Source of the DNA: Cladopsammia gracilis
Lineage: Eukaryota > Cnidaria > Anthozoa > Scleractinia > Dendrophylliidae
DNA: 64,000 nt
NCBI GenBank assembly: GCA_022457155.1
Contig: JAJGOT010000003.1
Location: 1,261,501-1,325,500, forward strand
Reading direction: 5' to 3'
The translations under genes and the position numbers were made by a program. How positions within the stretch are numbered: position 1 is the stretch's first letter; each line of letters opens with the position of its first letter. Of the stretch, positions 23,001 through 30,957 are shown in pieces. The notes under the pieces are model-generated. The model saw nothing but the letters and a program-made list of their open reading frames with translations, did no database searches and was not told the origin of the DNA.

Positions 23001-23812
23001 TTCCATCTTCCCATGCACCACTTGTAGCATTCATCATCATTTTCATTTTGCATGTTTGTCAAAGCTTTTTTTGCAGCAAGCCAATCAGGAAGGGGAATGA
23101 ATTTTCCAACAGTCATTTCATCCAGGTGAATTTCTAATCTTTCAACTCGCAAGAATCTCCAGTTGCTTCTTCCCCTTTGAAAGTTCCGCATGTTTTCCAA
23201 CATTCTTTCATTCATTTCTTTCAATAAGTTTTCCAAGTCAGTTCCCTCAAAAACTTCTTCAACTAAGGAAGAAAAGAAGGCATCATTTTCAATGGCTGTT
23301 TCCTCTGCTAAATTATGAGAAATCATTCTGCAAACCAAAACCATTTTCACTTTGAACCCAAAATGTTTCTTCAGAATTGCCATCACATTTCCTGTCACGT
23401 TCTTCAAGAATCCTTCTGCCCCATATCCGTCTTTTCCCTGGACAACAAAAGTCGATCCACCCAACCCTGGATTTTCTTCAATATCAAATTCAGGTTTCTT
23501 CAACATCTCTCCAATTTTCGCATTCAACTTCAACAGTTTTTCCCGAGTTCTTTCCTTCAGATTCCAATCAACTCTTTTCTTTATCTTTCCAAACCAATCA
23601 TTCATTGAATCAAGGGATGACTCAACAACTGTCGAGACTCTTTCTGGAAGAATTCTTTGAATAGCTGATTTCACCGCAGGAAAAGATGTTTTCTTGATGA
23701 TTTTTCTCTGTGGGTTTTGCAGCTCTTTTTCCAGATCGGCTTTTTTCATCCGGGAGAATCCCACCATTCCTTCCGAACGTGCACGATCTCTTAATTCTTT
23801 CAGGGTTGACAT
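20093..23812 (-). CDS. Polinton DNA polymerase B (protein-primed type)
   Basis: 1239 residues from the ATG at 23812; an in-frame ATG 13 codons earlier is possible. It replicates the linear element. Visible parts: an SAP/Rho-N-like start (about 3-32), a long N-terminal region, a C2H2-type finger (C379, C382, H395, C399) and ExoI YADFES (431-436). An inserted HNH/endonuclease VII-like zinc module follows (C532xxC535, DHCH 546-549, H559, C562), then ExoII with N578 and D583, and ExoIII with Y736 and D740. Polymerase motif A is DANSLYP from 838, motif B K978..N982..YG and motif C YSDTDS 1075-1080. All catalytic acids are present. The gene runs toward the left terminus and is divergent from the small HTH gene, with only about 40 bp between starts, so the two probably share a promoter. 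Confidence 0.96.
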   Translation of the reverse strand: MSTLKELRDRARSEGMVGFSRMKKADLEKELQNPQRKIIKKTSFPAVKSAIQRILPERVSTVVESSLDSMNDWFGKIKKRVDWNLKERTREKLLKLNAKIGEMLKKPEFDIEENPGLGGSTFVVQGKDGYGAEGFLKNVTGNVMAILKKHFGFKVKMVLVCRMISHNLAEETAIENDAFFSSLVEEVFEGTDLENLLKEMNERMLENMRNFQRGRSNWRFLRVERLEIHLDEMTVGKFIPLPDWLAAKKALTNMQNENDDECYKWCMGRWKNPVEKNPQRITPLLRKQCEEEFNWEGISFPISWRDIDRFERQNNISVNVLGIVEGNIATLRKAREKKENHVILFKLKNGENEHFALVNNLNRLWFGEDSKNKNQRHVCDGCLNSFNSKESLDVHQEFCTDDGVKAVLPPAKSTMKFKKVACATTVPFVIYADFESILEKTEKQIGEKTTQIQHHIPCSFCFLPVSRVGVDFSPVFFRGKEGDDVGREFLEKLVDQVKWILNDVRRPMLRKNWKRILWKKEEKEAFEKTDICWLCRKKIVEKKVADHCHLTGEFRGAAHEYCNLQAKVPDFTPVFIHNLDGYDSHLFIKNMTNEFGEIDAIPNNDEKYISFSLKIVWGTFEDEEGKKHDLKHEIRFVDSLKFMNSSLANLVGNLGKDELHCLKRFFPEDVNLLSRKGVFPYEFMDSFEKFGCELPGKDAFFSQLSGEEISDEDFAHAENVWKKFEMSNLGEYHDLYLKTDVFLLADVVENFRKVLMENYLLDPAWFLTAPSFFWDAMLKMTGVELELICEENIEMVRFFERQIRGGVSTVFHRFSRANNKFMEDFDPSQPSKFIVYLDANSLYPTAMVEPLPVGGFEWLSEGVLKNWEKIVDSEGHGCVLEVDLEYPDELHDFHNDFPLAPELLEVNGFSKLIPNLKDKEKMVLDGRSLKFFLSLGMKLKKIWRGIGFREEAFMKPFIEWNTKLRTAAKNDFEKDLSKLASNAVYGKTMENVRNRINMKLVNDRKKKAKLVKKINFKHATKFGEKVAAIHMRKTKVILNKPIFVGAAILDLSKIHMFKFHYGYVKKKWEKVKVLYSDTDSLILEIETDDFFADTAGDVEKWFDTSAYPKDHFAVENGFPVGKNKKILGMFKDEAGGKIIREFVGLRPKCYSIKIDEGKGIKKAKGTKKNVVKNRISHEDFVRVLHGEKFPPMKNVSLRSHLHEIFTEQIWKMALCADDDKRVVMDDGVMTLAIGHWRLR

Positions 23813-23853
23813 TTTGAATGAAAAAAGAAAAAATATTTTTTCTCCATTCAAAA

Positions 23854-24342
23854 ATGAAGTTTTCGATTCAGGAAGAAGGAAAAGAAAAACAAACTTTTTT
23901 CACATTCAAAGAAGCCAGTGAAAAAACTGGACTCCCTTCCAAGGTGATTTTCCGAGTTCTCAAATCAGGGAACATTAAGTATTTCAGAAGAGCCGATCAA
24001 AAAGTGTTCTGGATTCAGGATGAAGAAGACACACCATTTATTTCGATTGATGGGGAAGATTTTTTCACCGCAGAGGAAATTCAGGAACGATTTGGGTTAT
24101 CACGCACAGTTTTTTTCAATCAACTCTGCAAGAAAAAAACTCATTTTCTGGATTCACAGGAGAAATCTCACGAAGTCACTTGGGCTTCTCCCAGATTGGA
24201 GCAGCTTATCCATTACACGAGAGTGAAGGCTGCAGATGAAAAATTTCTTCATGCTCGGGCAAGAAAAGGAGCCTCCAAATTTTCCACCACCAAACAGTTT
24301 GATATGAACAAATGCGTTGAAGATTTTCAAGCCACGTTTTAA
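23854..24342 (+). CDS. Small HTH-like protein 1
   Basis: 162 residues. The ATG at 23854 is preferred over one at 23818, which would lie 5 bp from the divergent polymerase start. The N-terminal 50 residues (FFTFKEASEKTGLPSKVIFR, then YFRR..KVFWI) look like a NUMOD1/MerR-type helix-turn-helix specificity module. A second, similar segment (FFTAEEIQERFGLSRTVFFN) follows. The same module starts the protein at 26189-26788. A DNA-binding or regulatory role is inferred. It is the first gene of a plus-strand block of four. Confidence 0.75.
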   Translation: MKFSIQEEGKEKQTFFTFKEASEKTGLPSKVIFRVLKSGNIKYFRRADQKVFWIQDEEDTPFISIDGEDFFTAEEIQERFGLSRTVFFNQLCKKKTHFLDSQEKSHEVTWASPRLEQLIHYTRVKAADEKFLHARARKGASKFSTTKQFDMNKCVEDFQATF

Positions 24343-24366
24343 ATTTTTTCTTCATTGGAGAAAAAA

Positions 24367-24552
24367 ATGTCAAGTGAAAACAAATCCACTCCTCCGAAAG
24401 AGGCAGAAAAAATCAAAGAGGAAACGGACTGGGAAAAAGCGTGTGACGCAGAAAGAAACTTCCAAAAAGCGGTTGACATGGCCACTGGTTTTCTCCCAGT
24501 CAAAACGGAAGAGGATCGCAAGTTCATGGAAAAATGGATTTTCGCGATTTAA
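24367..24552 (+). CDS. 61-residue protein of unknown function
   Basis: It starts at ATG 24367, 24 bases after the previous stop, and ends 25 bases before the next ATG. The spacing and same-strand order argue that it is real. Very charged (KEAEKIKEETDWEKACDAE), predicted helical, no cysteines in a motif and no membrane segment. I do not recognise it. Confidence 0.55.
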   Translation: MSSENKSTPPKEAEKIKEETDWEKACDAERNFQKAVDMATGFLPVKTEEDRKFMEKWIFAI

Positions 24553-24577
24553 TTTATTTTTTATCTCCTCCCAAAAA

Positions 24578-25201
24578 ATGAATCCCGAGAAAATATCTAT
24601 CCCCGACTGCTCTCTCGACAACCCCGTGAAAAAATCTTCCGGAAAAATCTCTTTCTGCCTTCTCCCATGCCTCCACGATGGCAAATGGCTCAAAGTGAAA
24701 CTCCAAACCAAATTCAAGATTTTCGCTCATCAAGGTGACTCGTTTTCTCTGGGAATCACTCTTCCGGAAGAAAACATCGAATTTTTCAAAGATTTGGAAA
24801 AACATCTCAACTCTGCTGCGATGAAAAAGAAGTCGGAAGTCAAAGAGATCGGTCCGAATTTTGCTCGATTTCAGGAGGGAGATTTCACTCTCGTGAAAAT
24901 CGACAAATCCGAGCAGGAAAAGATTTATGCCAAGATTTATCCCTCCAAACTCAAGCACACGGATTTCTCCTGCAGATTTTGGGAATTATGCGACGATGGG
25001 AAGAAAAAACCAATCCTGAGGCAAAAAGAACTCATTGGCGTTCCTCTCCGGGGACAAGTTGTGTTTTCAATCAAACATCTTTTCTGCGGAAATCTGAAAG
25101 CCATCACATGCATCGTGGATGAAGTTTTGGTGGAGGAAAAGGTGGAAGCTGCCTCAGAATTCGATGAGTTTGAAGATAAGAATGAGGATGATGAAGTTTG
25201 A
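24578..25201 (+). CDS. Putative ssDNA-binding protein with acidic tail
   Basis: 207 residues from ATG 24578. The body alternates short strands with aromatic and basic residues (WLKVKLQTKFKIF; VKIDKSEQEKIYAKIYPSKL; LRGQVVFSIKHLF) and ends in a strongly acidic tail (EFDEFEDKNEDDEV). A beta-rich body with an acidic C-terminus is typical of viral single-strand-binding proteins, and a Polinton with its own polymerase is expected to need one. This is inference from composition and place beside the replication genes, since I see no diagnostic motif. Alternatives are another replication accessory or a virion protein. Confidence 0.5.
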   Translation: MNPEKISIPDCSLDNPVKKSSGKISFCLLPCLHDGKWLKVKLQTKFKIFAHQGDSFSLGITLPEENIEFFKDLEKHLNSAAMKKKSEVKEIGPNFARFQEGDFTLVKIDKSEQEKIYAKIYPSKLKHTDFSCRFWELCDDGKKKPILRQKELIGVPLRGQVVFSIKHLFCGNLKAITCIVDEVLVEEKVEAASEFDEFEDKNEDDEV

Positions 25202-26188
25202 TCTCACTGAGATCTGGAGGAAACTCCAAATTATTTTCCAGAATCTGATTCTGAAAAATACTTTTGTGATTTTTTTCAGTGAATTTGGGCAGAACCTTTT
25301 TCCTGATTTTTTCAGATTTGCCACGTGTGGTAGGTCTGATTTTGCCCCAGATTTTTTCAGTTCATTTTGGGCAGATTTTCCACGCACGATCGGTTGATTT
25401 TTTCCCAAATCCGCTCCGGGAAGAATTTGGTATTCGGTTTCGGGAAAATAAATTCTGAATCCCCAGAAAATAATTTGCGGAATCCAACTCCGGGGAAAAA
25501 ATTCTGAAATCCACTCCGGGGAAAAAAATACTGAAATCCACTCCGGGGAAAAAATTCTGAAATCCACTCCGGAAAATAATTTTTGAAATCTGAATTCTGA
25601 AATCCACTCCGGGGAAAAAATTCTGAAATCTGCTCCGGAAAATAATTTTTGAATTCTGAATCCTCAGAATTTGATTTGCGGAATCCAACTCCGGGAAGAA
25701 TTTTTTTTTGACTCCGGGAAAAATATTTTTTGCTGAACTTGAAATTTCTCCGGAAACTGATTTTGGAATGAAATTTCTCTCCGGAAAATATTTCTCCAAA
25801 ATTATTTTGAGGAAAATTTTTTTCCAAAATAATTTTGAATGAAATCAATTTCCGGGGGATGAAAAAATTCTCCGGGATGAAAAATTTTCTCCAAAATGGA
25901 TTTCAGAACGAAAAATTACCCACAAAAACTGATTTTGGAATGAAAAATCTCTCCAAAAACGGATTTTGGGATGAAAAATCTCTCCGGAATTAAAATATCT
26001 CTCCGGGAATAAAAAATCTTTCGCTGAAAATCAGCTTTTAATTCAAATTCAGGAAAATTCAGGAAAATTTCTGCTTCATTTCATCTAAATCCTAGTTAAC
26101 TAAATTGGAGAAATAACTGGCTAAAATGGGGAAATAAATGGATAAAATGTGATTTTAATTTTTTATTTCCTTTTTTTATCTAAATAAA
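25202..26188. repeat. Degenerate tandem repeat tract inside the Polinton
   Basis: About 1 kb without a convincing gene. From about 25400 to 25850 it is built from degenerate units of the type TGAAATCCACTCCGGGGAAA, 18-30 bp apart. It grades into ctccggaa/ctccaaaa-gatttt variants up to about 26000. Frames across it read as repetitive F-P-G/S-x-F peptides on the minus strand and have no start in a good context. It could be a recombination-prone spacer, an origin or a packaging-related tract. It separates the replication-side genes from the second HTH gene. Confidence 0.6.
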
Positions 26189-26788
26189 ATGTCGAAGCCA
26201 GCAACTAAACATTTTTCAATCTCCGACGGGAAAAAAACCAAAACCTTCTTCTCCGTGAATTCGGCAGCGAAAGAATATAGCATTTCAAATTGCGCCATCA
26301 CCAATGCATTGAAAAAAGGAAACTCATCCATCACCCGGAGATCGGATAAGAAAATATTTTATCTCAGAGAACCAAAAGTGGAAGAACCAAAAGTGGAAGG
26401 ATCAGATTCTCCCCAGATAGATTTTTCTTCACTCCCAATGGATGAGGAATGGTTTGACAAATTCAAGGTCGCCTTTTCATCCCTGGATGATTTTTGCAGA
26501 CAGATTGTTAATAAATTATTTGCGGATGAAGATCTCAAATTTGATTGGAAAAAAAGGGAAATTATCTACAATGAGGAAAGTGTTTCATTTATTGAAATCA
26601 TCTCCATTATCTGCAGAGTGGCATTTCCGATTAACAAAGAGCGTTGTTTAGCAGAACTGGAGAAGGATTTTTCTGTTGGAACTAAAAAACCTCTTTACAT
26701 GAAACGAATGAAATTCGTTGCCTGTTTGAATAAAAATGAAAGAACATTTCACGTTGATATCTTCAATAAAATCAGGAAATATAAATGA
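26189..26788 (+). CDS. Small HTH-like protein 2
   Basis: 199 residues. The N-terminal 50 residues (FFSVNSAAKEYSISNCAITN, then ITRRSDKKIFYL) resemble the NUMOD1-like module of the 23854-24342 protein, in particular FF-x4-A-x5-S and R-x-DxK-x-F. A small repeat EEPKVE-EPKVE and a helical C-terminal domain without recognised motif follow. Likely DNA-binding by similarity of the module; the role is unknown. It is preceded by AT-rich DNA with TAAATAAAATG at the start. Confidence 0.7.
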   Translation: MSKPATKHFSISDGKKTKTFFSVNSAAKEYSISNCAITNALKKGNSSITRRSDKKIFYLREPKVEEPKVEGSDSPQIDFSSLPMDEEWFDKFKVAFSSLDDFCRQIVNKLFADEDLKFDWKKREIIYNEESVSFIEIISIICRVAFPINKERCLAELEKDFSVGTKKPLYMKRMKFVACLNKNERTFHVDIFNKIRKYK

Positions 26789-26845
26789 ATTTTTTCCTCT
26801 GATTTCTTGCATGATTTTTCATTTTCGGGAAATGAAAATTCTCGT

Positions 26846-27391
26846 TCAACCCTCAAATTTTTTCTCCCATTCAGCTTCAAACTTTTCCAAATCCAACCCC
26901 AAATCAATCACAATCCCATCAATCGCTTCCATTGAAAACAAAAATTCAGCTTGATCAAAATTTCCTCCCCGCAAAGCGAAGCGCAAATCACTCAATGTTT
27001 TTTCATAGGTGGTGAAAGCGAATTTCGCCATCTTAATTTTGCTTTTCAGATTCTTCATTTCATTCGCGGTTTTCAAAACTAATCCTGCTCCTGAAATCAC
27101 TCCCAACACGATTGGATTCATTGTTGTTGCCCCAGCAATCGTCCCGATTGCAACCAGGCCGGAAGAGGTTAAATTTATGAGCAGATTCATTTTCTTGAAT
27201 CGACCATGCGCTCGTTTCAAACACCAAAATCTTTTGTGATAAAATCGATAAAGTTTTTTGATCTCTTCCAGTTCTTCTTCCCGAATTGCGGGGTTGATGT
27301 GATTGAAATTGAAGATGTTTTGTTTTCGCGCTCGCTTCACTCGGCTCGGCTCGCTTCGCTCGCTCCCTTCGATCGCTTCTCTCGCTCTCAT
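26846..27391 (-). CDS. Small protein with hydrophobic Gly/Ala helix pair
   Basis: 181 residues from ATG 27391, which lies 4 bp after the stop of the fibre gene. A basic N-terminus includes a SERSE-type tract encoded by a gcttcgctcg repeat. A long charged helix is followed by a hydrophobic hairpin (GLVAIGTIAGATTMNPIVLG and GVISGAGLVL) and another coiled region (LKSKIKMAKFAFTTYEKTLS). This suggests a membrane-inserting or helix-bundle protein. No family name can be given from sequence alone. It is the last gene of the minus-strand ATPase-fibre block. Confidence 0.7.
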   Translation of the reverse strand: MRAREAIEGSERSEPSRVKRARKQNIFNFNHINPAIREEELEEIKKLYRFYHKRFWCLKRAHGRFKKMNLLINLTSSGLVAIGTIAGATTMNPIVLGVISGAGLVLKTANEMKNLKSKIKMAKFAFTTYEKTLSDLRFALRGGNFDQAEFLFSMEAIDGIVIDLGLDLEKFEAEWEKKFEG

Positions 27392-27395
27392 TTTT

Positions 27396-29186
27396 CTAGA
27401 TAATTTCAAAAAGAAATGTGATTTGGGCCTGGCCAATATTTAATGTTCGATCATCTATTCTTGCTGTAAATAATTCTCCTTCCTTATAAACAACATTTGA
27501 AAAAGAAAATAATTGAATTCTATTATCTCTGCTAACCCTCGTTCCACTTTGTGATTCTTTATCTGGGAGATATAAACTTAGTTGTGGAAAAGAAGATGTT
27601 TTCGATAAAATTTGAGAAAACGCTTTAATTAATTTACATCGAATGGGGATGACTATATCATTGAAAAAATTATCAAAAAGTATATTTATGGCGTCTCCAG
27701 ATGATTTTCTAAATCTTCCAATCAGCATGAAATTATTCTTCAAATTTGAATTGAGCAATTTGTGGCCATTCAAATCCAAGTCAGTCTCCATGACCATCTT
27801 CCCCGCTTGGAAAACGAAAGGGGAATCGAAGACGCTGCTTGCAACATCAGGTTGGGAACCAGCAATGCCATATATGATCAGATTTGCATTTCCTTTTTCA
27901 GCGGACTCGGCAGTGCCTCGCCATTTCAAATCCAGGAAAATAAATTCAGGTGGAGTGATCTTCCATTTATGCATATGGATAATGGATCTGGAATACCCCG
28001 AAAACTTCTTAGTTGATTGTTGATTGATATTCAGACTGGCGCTCACAACGTTGACGCTCACACCATCCATTGACGCGGGGAAGAATTCAATACAAATCGT
28101 GTATTCTCCCTCTGGGAGTTTGAACATATTGAATCCAAGTCTCCCATCGTATTCATTGAAATGATCTTTTGTTATTTTCAAGTCATAAGCCTTCTTGTTG
28201 AAATGATGCGGTGAATTTGAAAAATCAGTTATGCCAGTTACTTCCATATCATGTTCAGAGCTGGATTCATCCACATTTTCCATCAGATAGCGGAATGCGT
28301 CCTTTGGGTGAGAGGTTGACGTGATATGCGATTCATTGACATATTCTTTAAGTTTCTCTTCTAATTCCATCGTGTGGGCTACCACACCTCCTATCTTGCC
28401 ATCCACATAAGATTTTGACGTGGGTTGATGCTTCAGAGTTGGCGCTGCGATATTGTTTATTTGTTGCGAGTTCATATCCAGGTTTCCGGTCATTGTTCCG
28501 CCTTCCAACGAAAGCTTTTTCGCGGATTGGGCATCCACATATCGCATATTTGCGCCCTGATCGGCAACTTCGGGATCTTTCACGTTAAAAATGGTGTGAT
28601 TTCCCATATCCAAAGCCGTCTCCATTGGAAACGTCTCTTTGCGGCTGAGAAAGATATTTTTGATGTCATTATAAGAAACCAGGTTGTTGTATGCGGCTCC
28701 CAAATCATGCCATGTTTGTTGTTTTGAGTTTTTCACGTTGAAAAGCCCTTTCAAATCCAGGTCCTTCGTGACTTCATGAGTTGGTTCAGGAGCATTGGGG
28801 TGGAATTTTTTCAGAGTGACCATATTCACCGCTGACAAATCCTGGTTTTCATCAGTGTCCAGATTGACGATCAATTTGCGATTCATTTCTATTTCCCCGG
28901 GGTTGATGAGTTTTTGTCCCCTGAGATCAAGATCCCCAGTCATATGGGAAGACCCATCCACCTGGAGAGAATCTGCTCGCAATTGCGTTGCAAGCGTGTC
29001 AACTTGGTGCTTTGTGATTGCATCCGAATTCCCCGTTCCTTCAGCGATATTGGTTATTTTTTTGTTTTGAAGATCGAAGTCTCCTGCGGGAGTCAGCTTG
29101 AAACCAACTCCTGGCAATCCATCTTTTCCATCTTTTCCTCCCTGGAAGTTGCTTGTTTCAGACAGCAATCCATTTGAATAACTCAT
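27396..29186 (-). CDS. Fibre-like protein with phage tail-fibre and collagen-like repeats
   Basis: 596 residues from ATG 29186, one base after the ATPase stop codon. The N-terminus has a short collagen-like run (GGKDGKDGLPG, 16-26). Repeats with the wording of phage tail fibres follow: GDFDLQNKKITNIAEGTGNS, HMTGDLDLRGQKLINPG and MTGNLDMNSQQINNIAAP, with SKSYVDG after the last. The C-terminal half has beta-rich segments (YTICIEFFPASMDGVSVNVV) that may form a jelly-roll head. In phages such repeats make trimeric beta-helical shafts. I infer a trimeric vertex fibre for host recognition on the virion. Long frames on the opposite strand are shadows. Confidence 0.8.
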   Translation of the reverse strand: MSYSNGLLSETSNFQGGKDGKDGLPGVGFKLTPAGDFDLQNKKITNIAEGTGNSDAITKHQVDTLATQLRADSLQVDGSSHMTGDLDLRGQKLINPGEIEMNRKLIVNLDTDENQDLSAVNMVTLKKFHPNAPEPTHEVTKDLDLKGLFNVKNSKQQTWHDLGAAYNNLVSYNDIKNIFLSRKETFPMETALDMGNHTIFNVKDPEVADQGANMRYVDAQSAKKLSLEGGTMTGNLDMNSQQINNIAAPTLKHQPTSKSYVDGKIGGVVAHTMELEEKLKEYVNESHITSTSHPKDAFRYLMENVDESSSEHDMEVTGITDFSNSPHHFNKKAYDLKITKDHFNEYDGRLGFNMFKLPEGEYTICIEFFPASMDGVSVNVVSASLNINQQSTKKFSGYSRSIIHMHKWKITPPEFIFLDLKWRGTAESAEKGNANLIIYGIAGSQPDVASSVFDSPFVFQAGKMVMETDLDLNGHKLLNSNLKNNFMLIGRFRKSSGDAINILFDNFFNDIVIPIRCKLIKAFSQILSKTSSFPQLSLYLPDKESQSGTRVSRDNRIQLFSFSNVVYKEGELFTARIDDRTLNIGQAQITFLFEII

Positions 29187-29187
29187 T

Positions 29188-29835
29188 TTAAAACCTTTCA
29201 TCAAAATTTTTGGCAATGAATTTCCTCGGCTTATCCACATACAGGAAAGAGAACGGATCATGCGTTGCTTTACGATAATCTTCTTTGCTGACTTGTGTCT
29301 CCCGGCAGAGAAGAGAAACTTCATTGTTGCTGGGGAATTCAAAAATGCAAAAATGTGAGCAATTCAAACGGATATCTTTGGGTGTTTGGAAATAACTTTG
29401 TGAAAGATAAATCACGGAACAATTCTTATGCCTACCCTGAATGAAATAATCAATCAATGGCTTTTGGTTCTTTTCAGAAACAAAATCATCAAAAACAACC
29501 AGCTTTTGATTATCCCCTGACAATTCAGAAACTGGGATGATTTCATCCGGGGATGCTTCCACGACGTCATACCCAGCTTCTTTGCTGATTGGGCGAAACG
29601 TTTTCAGCAGATGCTGATATTTGGTTTGGTCAAGATTTTTCGCATAGAGGAAGATTTTATCGTAGAAGAGCAGGCGGAAAATCATATCCAGGAGAACATT
29701 TGTTTTCCCCGATCCTGAAGGGCCACAGATCAACATTCTGAAAGTTCGATCCGGCATGAACGGGTGAAGTTGTTTGAAATTTGTGATTGGATCCTGACAA
29801 TCATAATTTGGGATTTTCATTTTATTAATGAACAT
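29188..29835 (-). CDS. A32-like (FtsK/HerA) genome-packaging ATPase
   Basis: 215 residues from ATG 29835; ATG 29820 is an alternative. It powers DNA translocation into the capsid. Walker A is GPSGSGKT (38-45) and Walker B is KLVVFDD with D116/D117. A sensor-type segment (VIYLSQSYFQTPKDIRLNCS) follows at about 150, as in the A32/Polinton family. Length is normal for the family. It is first of three minus-strand genes (ATPase, fibre, hydrophobic protein) packed with 1- and 4-bp gaps, which suggests one transcript, and it is divergent from the PPxY gene. Confidence 0.95.
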   Translation of the reverse strand: MFINKMKIPNYDCQDPITNFKQLHPFMPDRTFRMLICGPSGSGKTNVLLDMIFRLLFYDKIFLYAKNLDQTKYQHLLKTFRPISKEAGYDVVEASPDEIIPVSELSGDNQKLVVFDDFVSEKNQKPLIDYFIQGRHKNCSVIYLSQSYFQTPKDIRLNCSHFCIFEFPSNNEVSLLCRETQVSKEDYRKATHDPFSFLYVDKPRKFIAKNFDERF

Positions 29836-29869
29836 GACATTCTTCTTCTGAATATGAGACAACTTGTGA

Positions 29870-29944
29870 GATTCTGAGATTCTGAGATTCTGAGATTCTG
29901 AGATTCTGAGATTCTGAGATTCTGAGATTCTGAGATTCTGAGAT
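29870..29944. repeat. 8-bp tandem repeat between divergent virion genes
   Basis: About nine head-to-tail copies of GATTCTGA fill most of the 110 bp between the ATPase start and the ATG at 29946. This is the only place for promoters of two divergent late blocks, so it is a candidate bidirectional regulatory repeat. Confidence 0.75.
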
Positions 29945-29945
29945 T

Positions 29946-30956
29946 ATGATTCTTAATAAAATGAGTTTATTGAAATGGCAAGAAATTGCTAAAAGCAAAT
30001 CTGCTTTGGGTAAAAAAATCAACTTTGTTCATGATACCATCACCCAGAAAAAGTTGGGTGAAGAGACAAGCCAAATCGGGTTTGAAAAAATGTTCAAACC
30101 CATAACAGCAAAATTAAATGATGTTATTGTATCGAATTTGAAACCCCCTCCAAGACTTAGGAAAAAGAAAGTCATTGAAGAAAAACCAGGCGTTGATTAT
30201 TATCCAGACGTAGATCCATTTGAAGAAATGGATGTTGAAGGTTTATTTGATGCTGATGAGGCGGCTGTTGCACCGCAAGCAGCTAAACAACTTCCAGAAA
30301 GACCGCCAACATATGAAGAAGTATTGGCAGAGTTAGAAGATGAACCATCTATATATGAAGAGGGCGTTCCTGATTATGCTATAAAAGAAGAAGAGGAAGA
30401 AGCGGAAGCGGGAGACGAGGAAGACGCTCAAGAAGACGCAGTTAATAACATGCTAGATAACATGGGTTTATCAAATTATGACACAACGGAGAAAGTCTTA
30501 GCTCAGCCAAATGTTTCGGTAGAAAAGAAAAAAAATTTCATTGAAAACAGAATTATCAAGCCGGCTTTAAAAAAAAGAGACCAACTGAACAGCCGCATCA
30601 GCTATCAGAATAAAAAATTCAAAAACGGTGAAATAACGGCAGATGCATTGGCTGTGGCAGTGAAGCCAATAAAGGCTAACAGAAAAGTATTGAATGACTA
30701 CATGAAATATTATAGAGGGAAACTTAAGTCATCTAAAGGATCGGGTGTCAGCAGAAGGGGTGGATCCATCCGTTTTTTCTCCAATCCCGCAGATCTCCTC
30801 CAGAAACTTGAGGTCATCGTTGGCTCCATTCTTGCTGGGAATACGAATTCGGACATCAGAAACACTGGAGTTGGCATTCTCGATCTTCTCCTGAAAGAAA
30901 ACGTCATCAATCGTTCCCAGCATGAGATGCTTTTCAGAAAGTATTTCAAACTCTAA
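29946..30956 (+). CDS. Virion-associated-type protein with PPxY late motif
   Basis: 336 residues; ATG 29946, or ATG 29961. A basic N-terminus is followed by a proline- and acid-rich linker containing PPTY (120-123) in the setting ERPPTYEEVL, then long Glu/Asp runs. A coiled segment and a Ser/Gly-rich stretch with RRGGS come next. The C-terminal helical domain is LLQKLEVIVGSILAGNTNSD and following. PPxY recruits Nedd4-type ubiquitin ligases and is found in adenovirus protein VI and retroviral Gag. It heads the plus-strand capsid block and its stop is one base from the penton start. I do not recognise the overall family; minor capsid or scaffold is inference. Confidence 0.7.
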   Translation: MILNKMSLLKWQEIAKSKSALGKKINFVHDTITQKKLGEETSQIGFEKMFKPITAKLNDVIVSNLKPPPRLRKKKVIEEKPGVDYYPDVDPFEEMDVEGLFDADEAAVAPQAAKQLPERPPTYEEVLAELEDEPSIYEEGVPDYAIKEEEEEAEAGDEEDAQEDAVNNMLDNMGLSNYDTTEKVLAQPNVSVEKKKNFIENRIIKPALKKRDQLNSRISYQNKKFKNGEITADALAVAVKPIKANRKVLNDYMKYYRGKLKSSKGSGVSRRGGSIRFFSNPADLLQKLEVIVGSILAGNTNSDIRNTGVGILDLLLKENVINRSQHEMLFRKYFKL

Positions 30957-30957
30957 A

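Noticed and set aside
20480..23660. Many plus-strand frames opposite the DNA polymerase gene
   Set aside because: Shadows of the 1239-residue polymerase frame, with low-complexity Phe/Ser-rich composition.
25154..25848. Overlapping minus-strand frames rich in FFPGVDF-type repeats
   Set aside because: Translation of the CTCCGG tandem tract; similar peptides arise in more than one frame, which points to DNA repeat rather than protein.
27643..29177. Plus-strand frames opposite the fibre gene
   Set aside because: Shadows; the minus frame has clear tail-fibre repeats.
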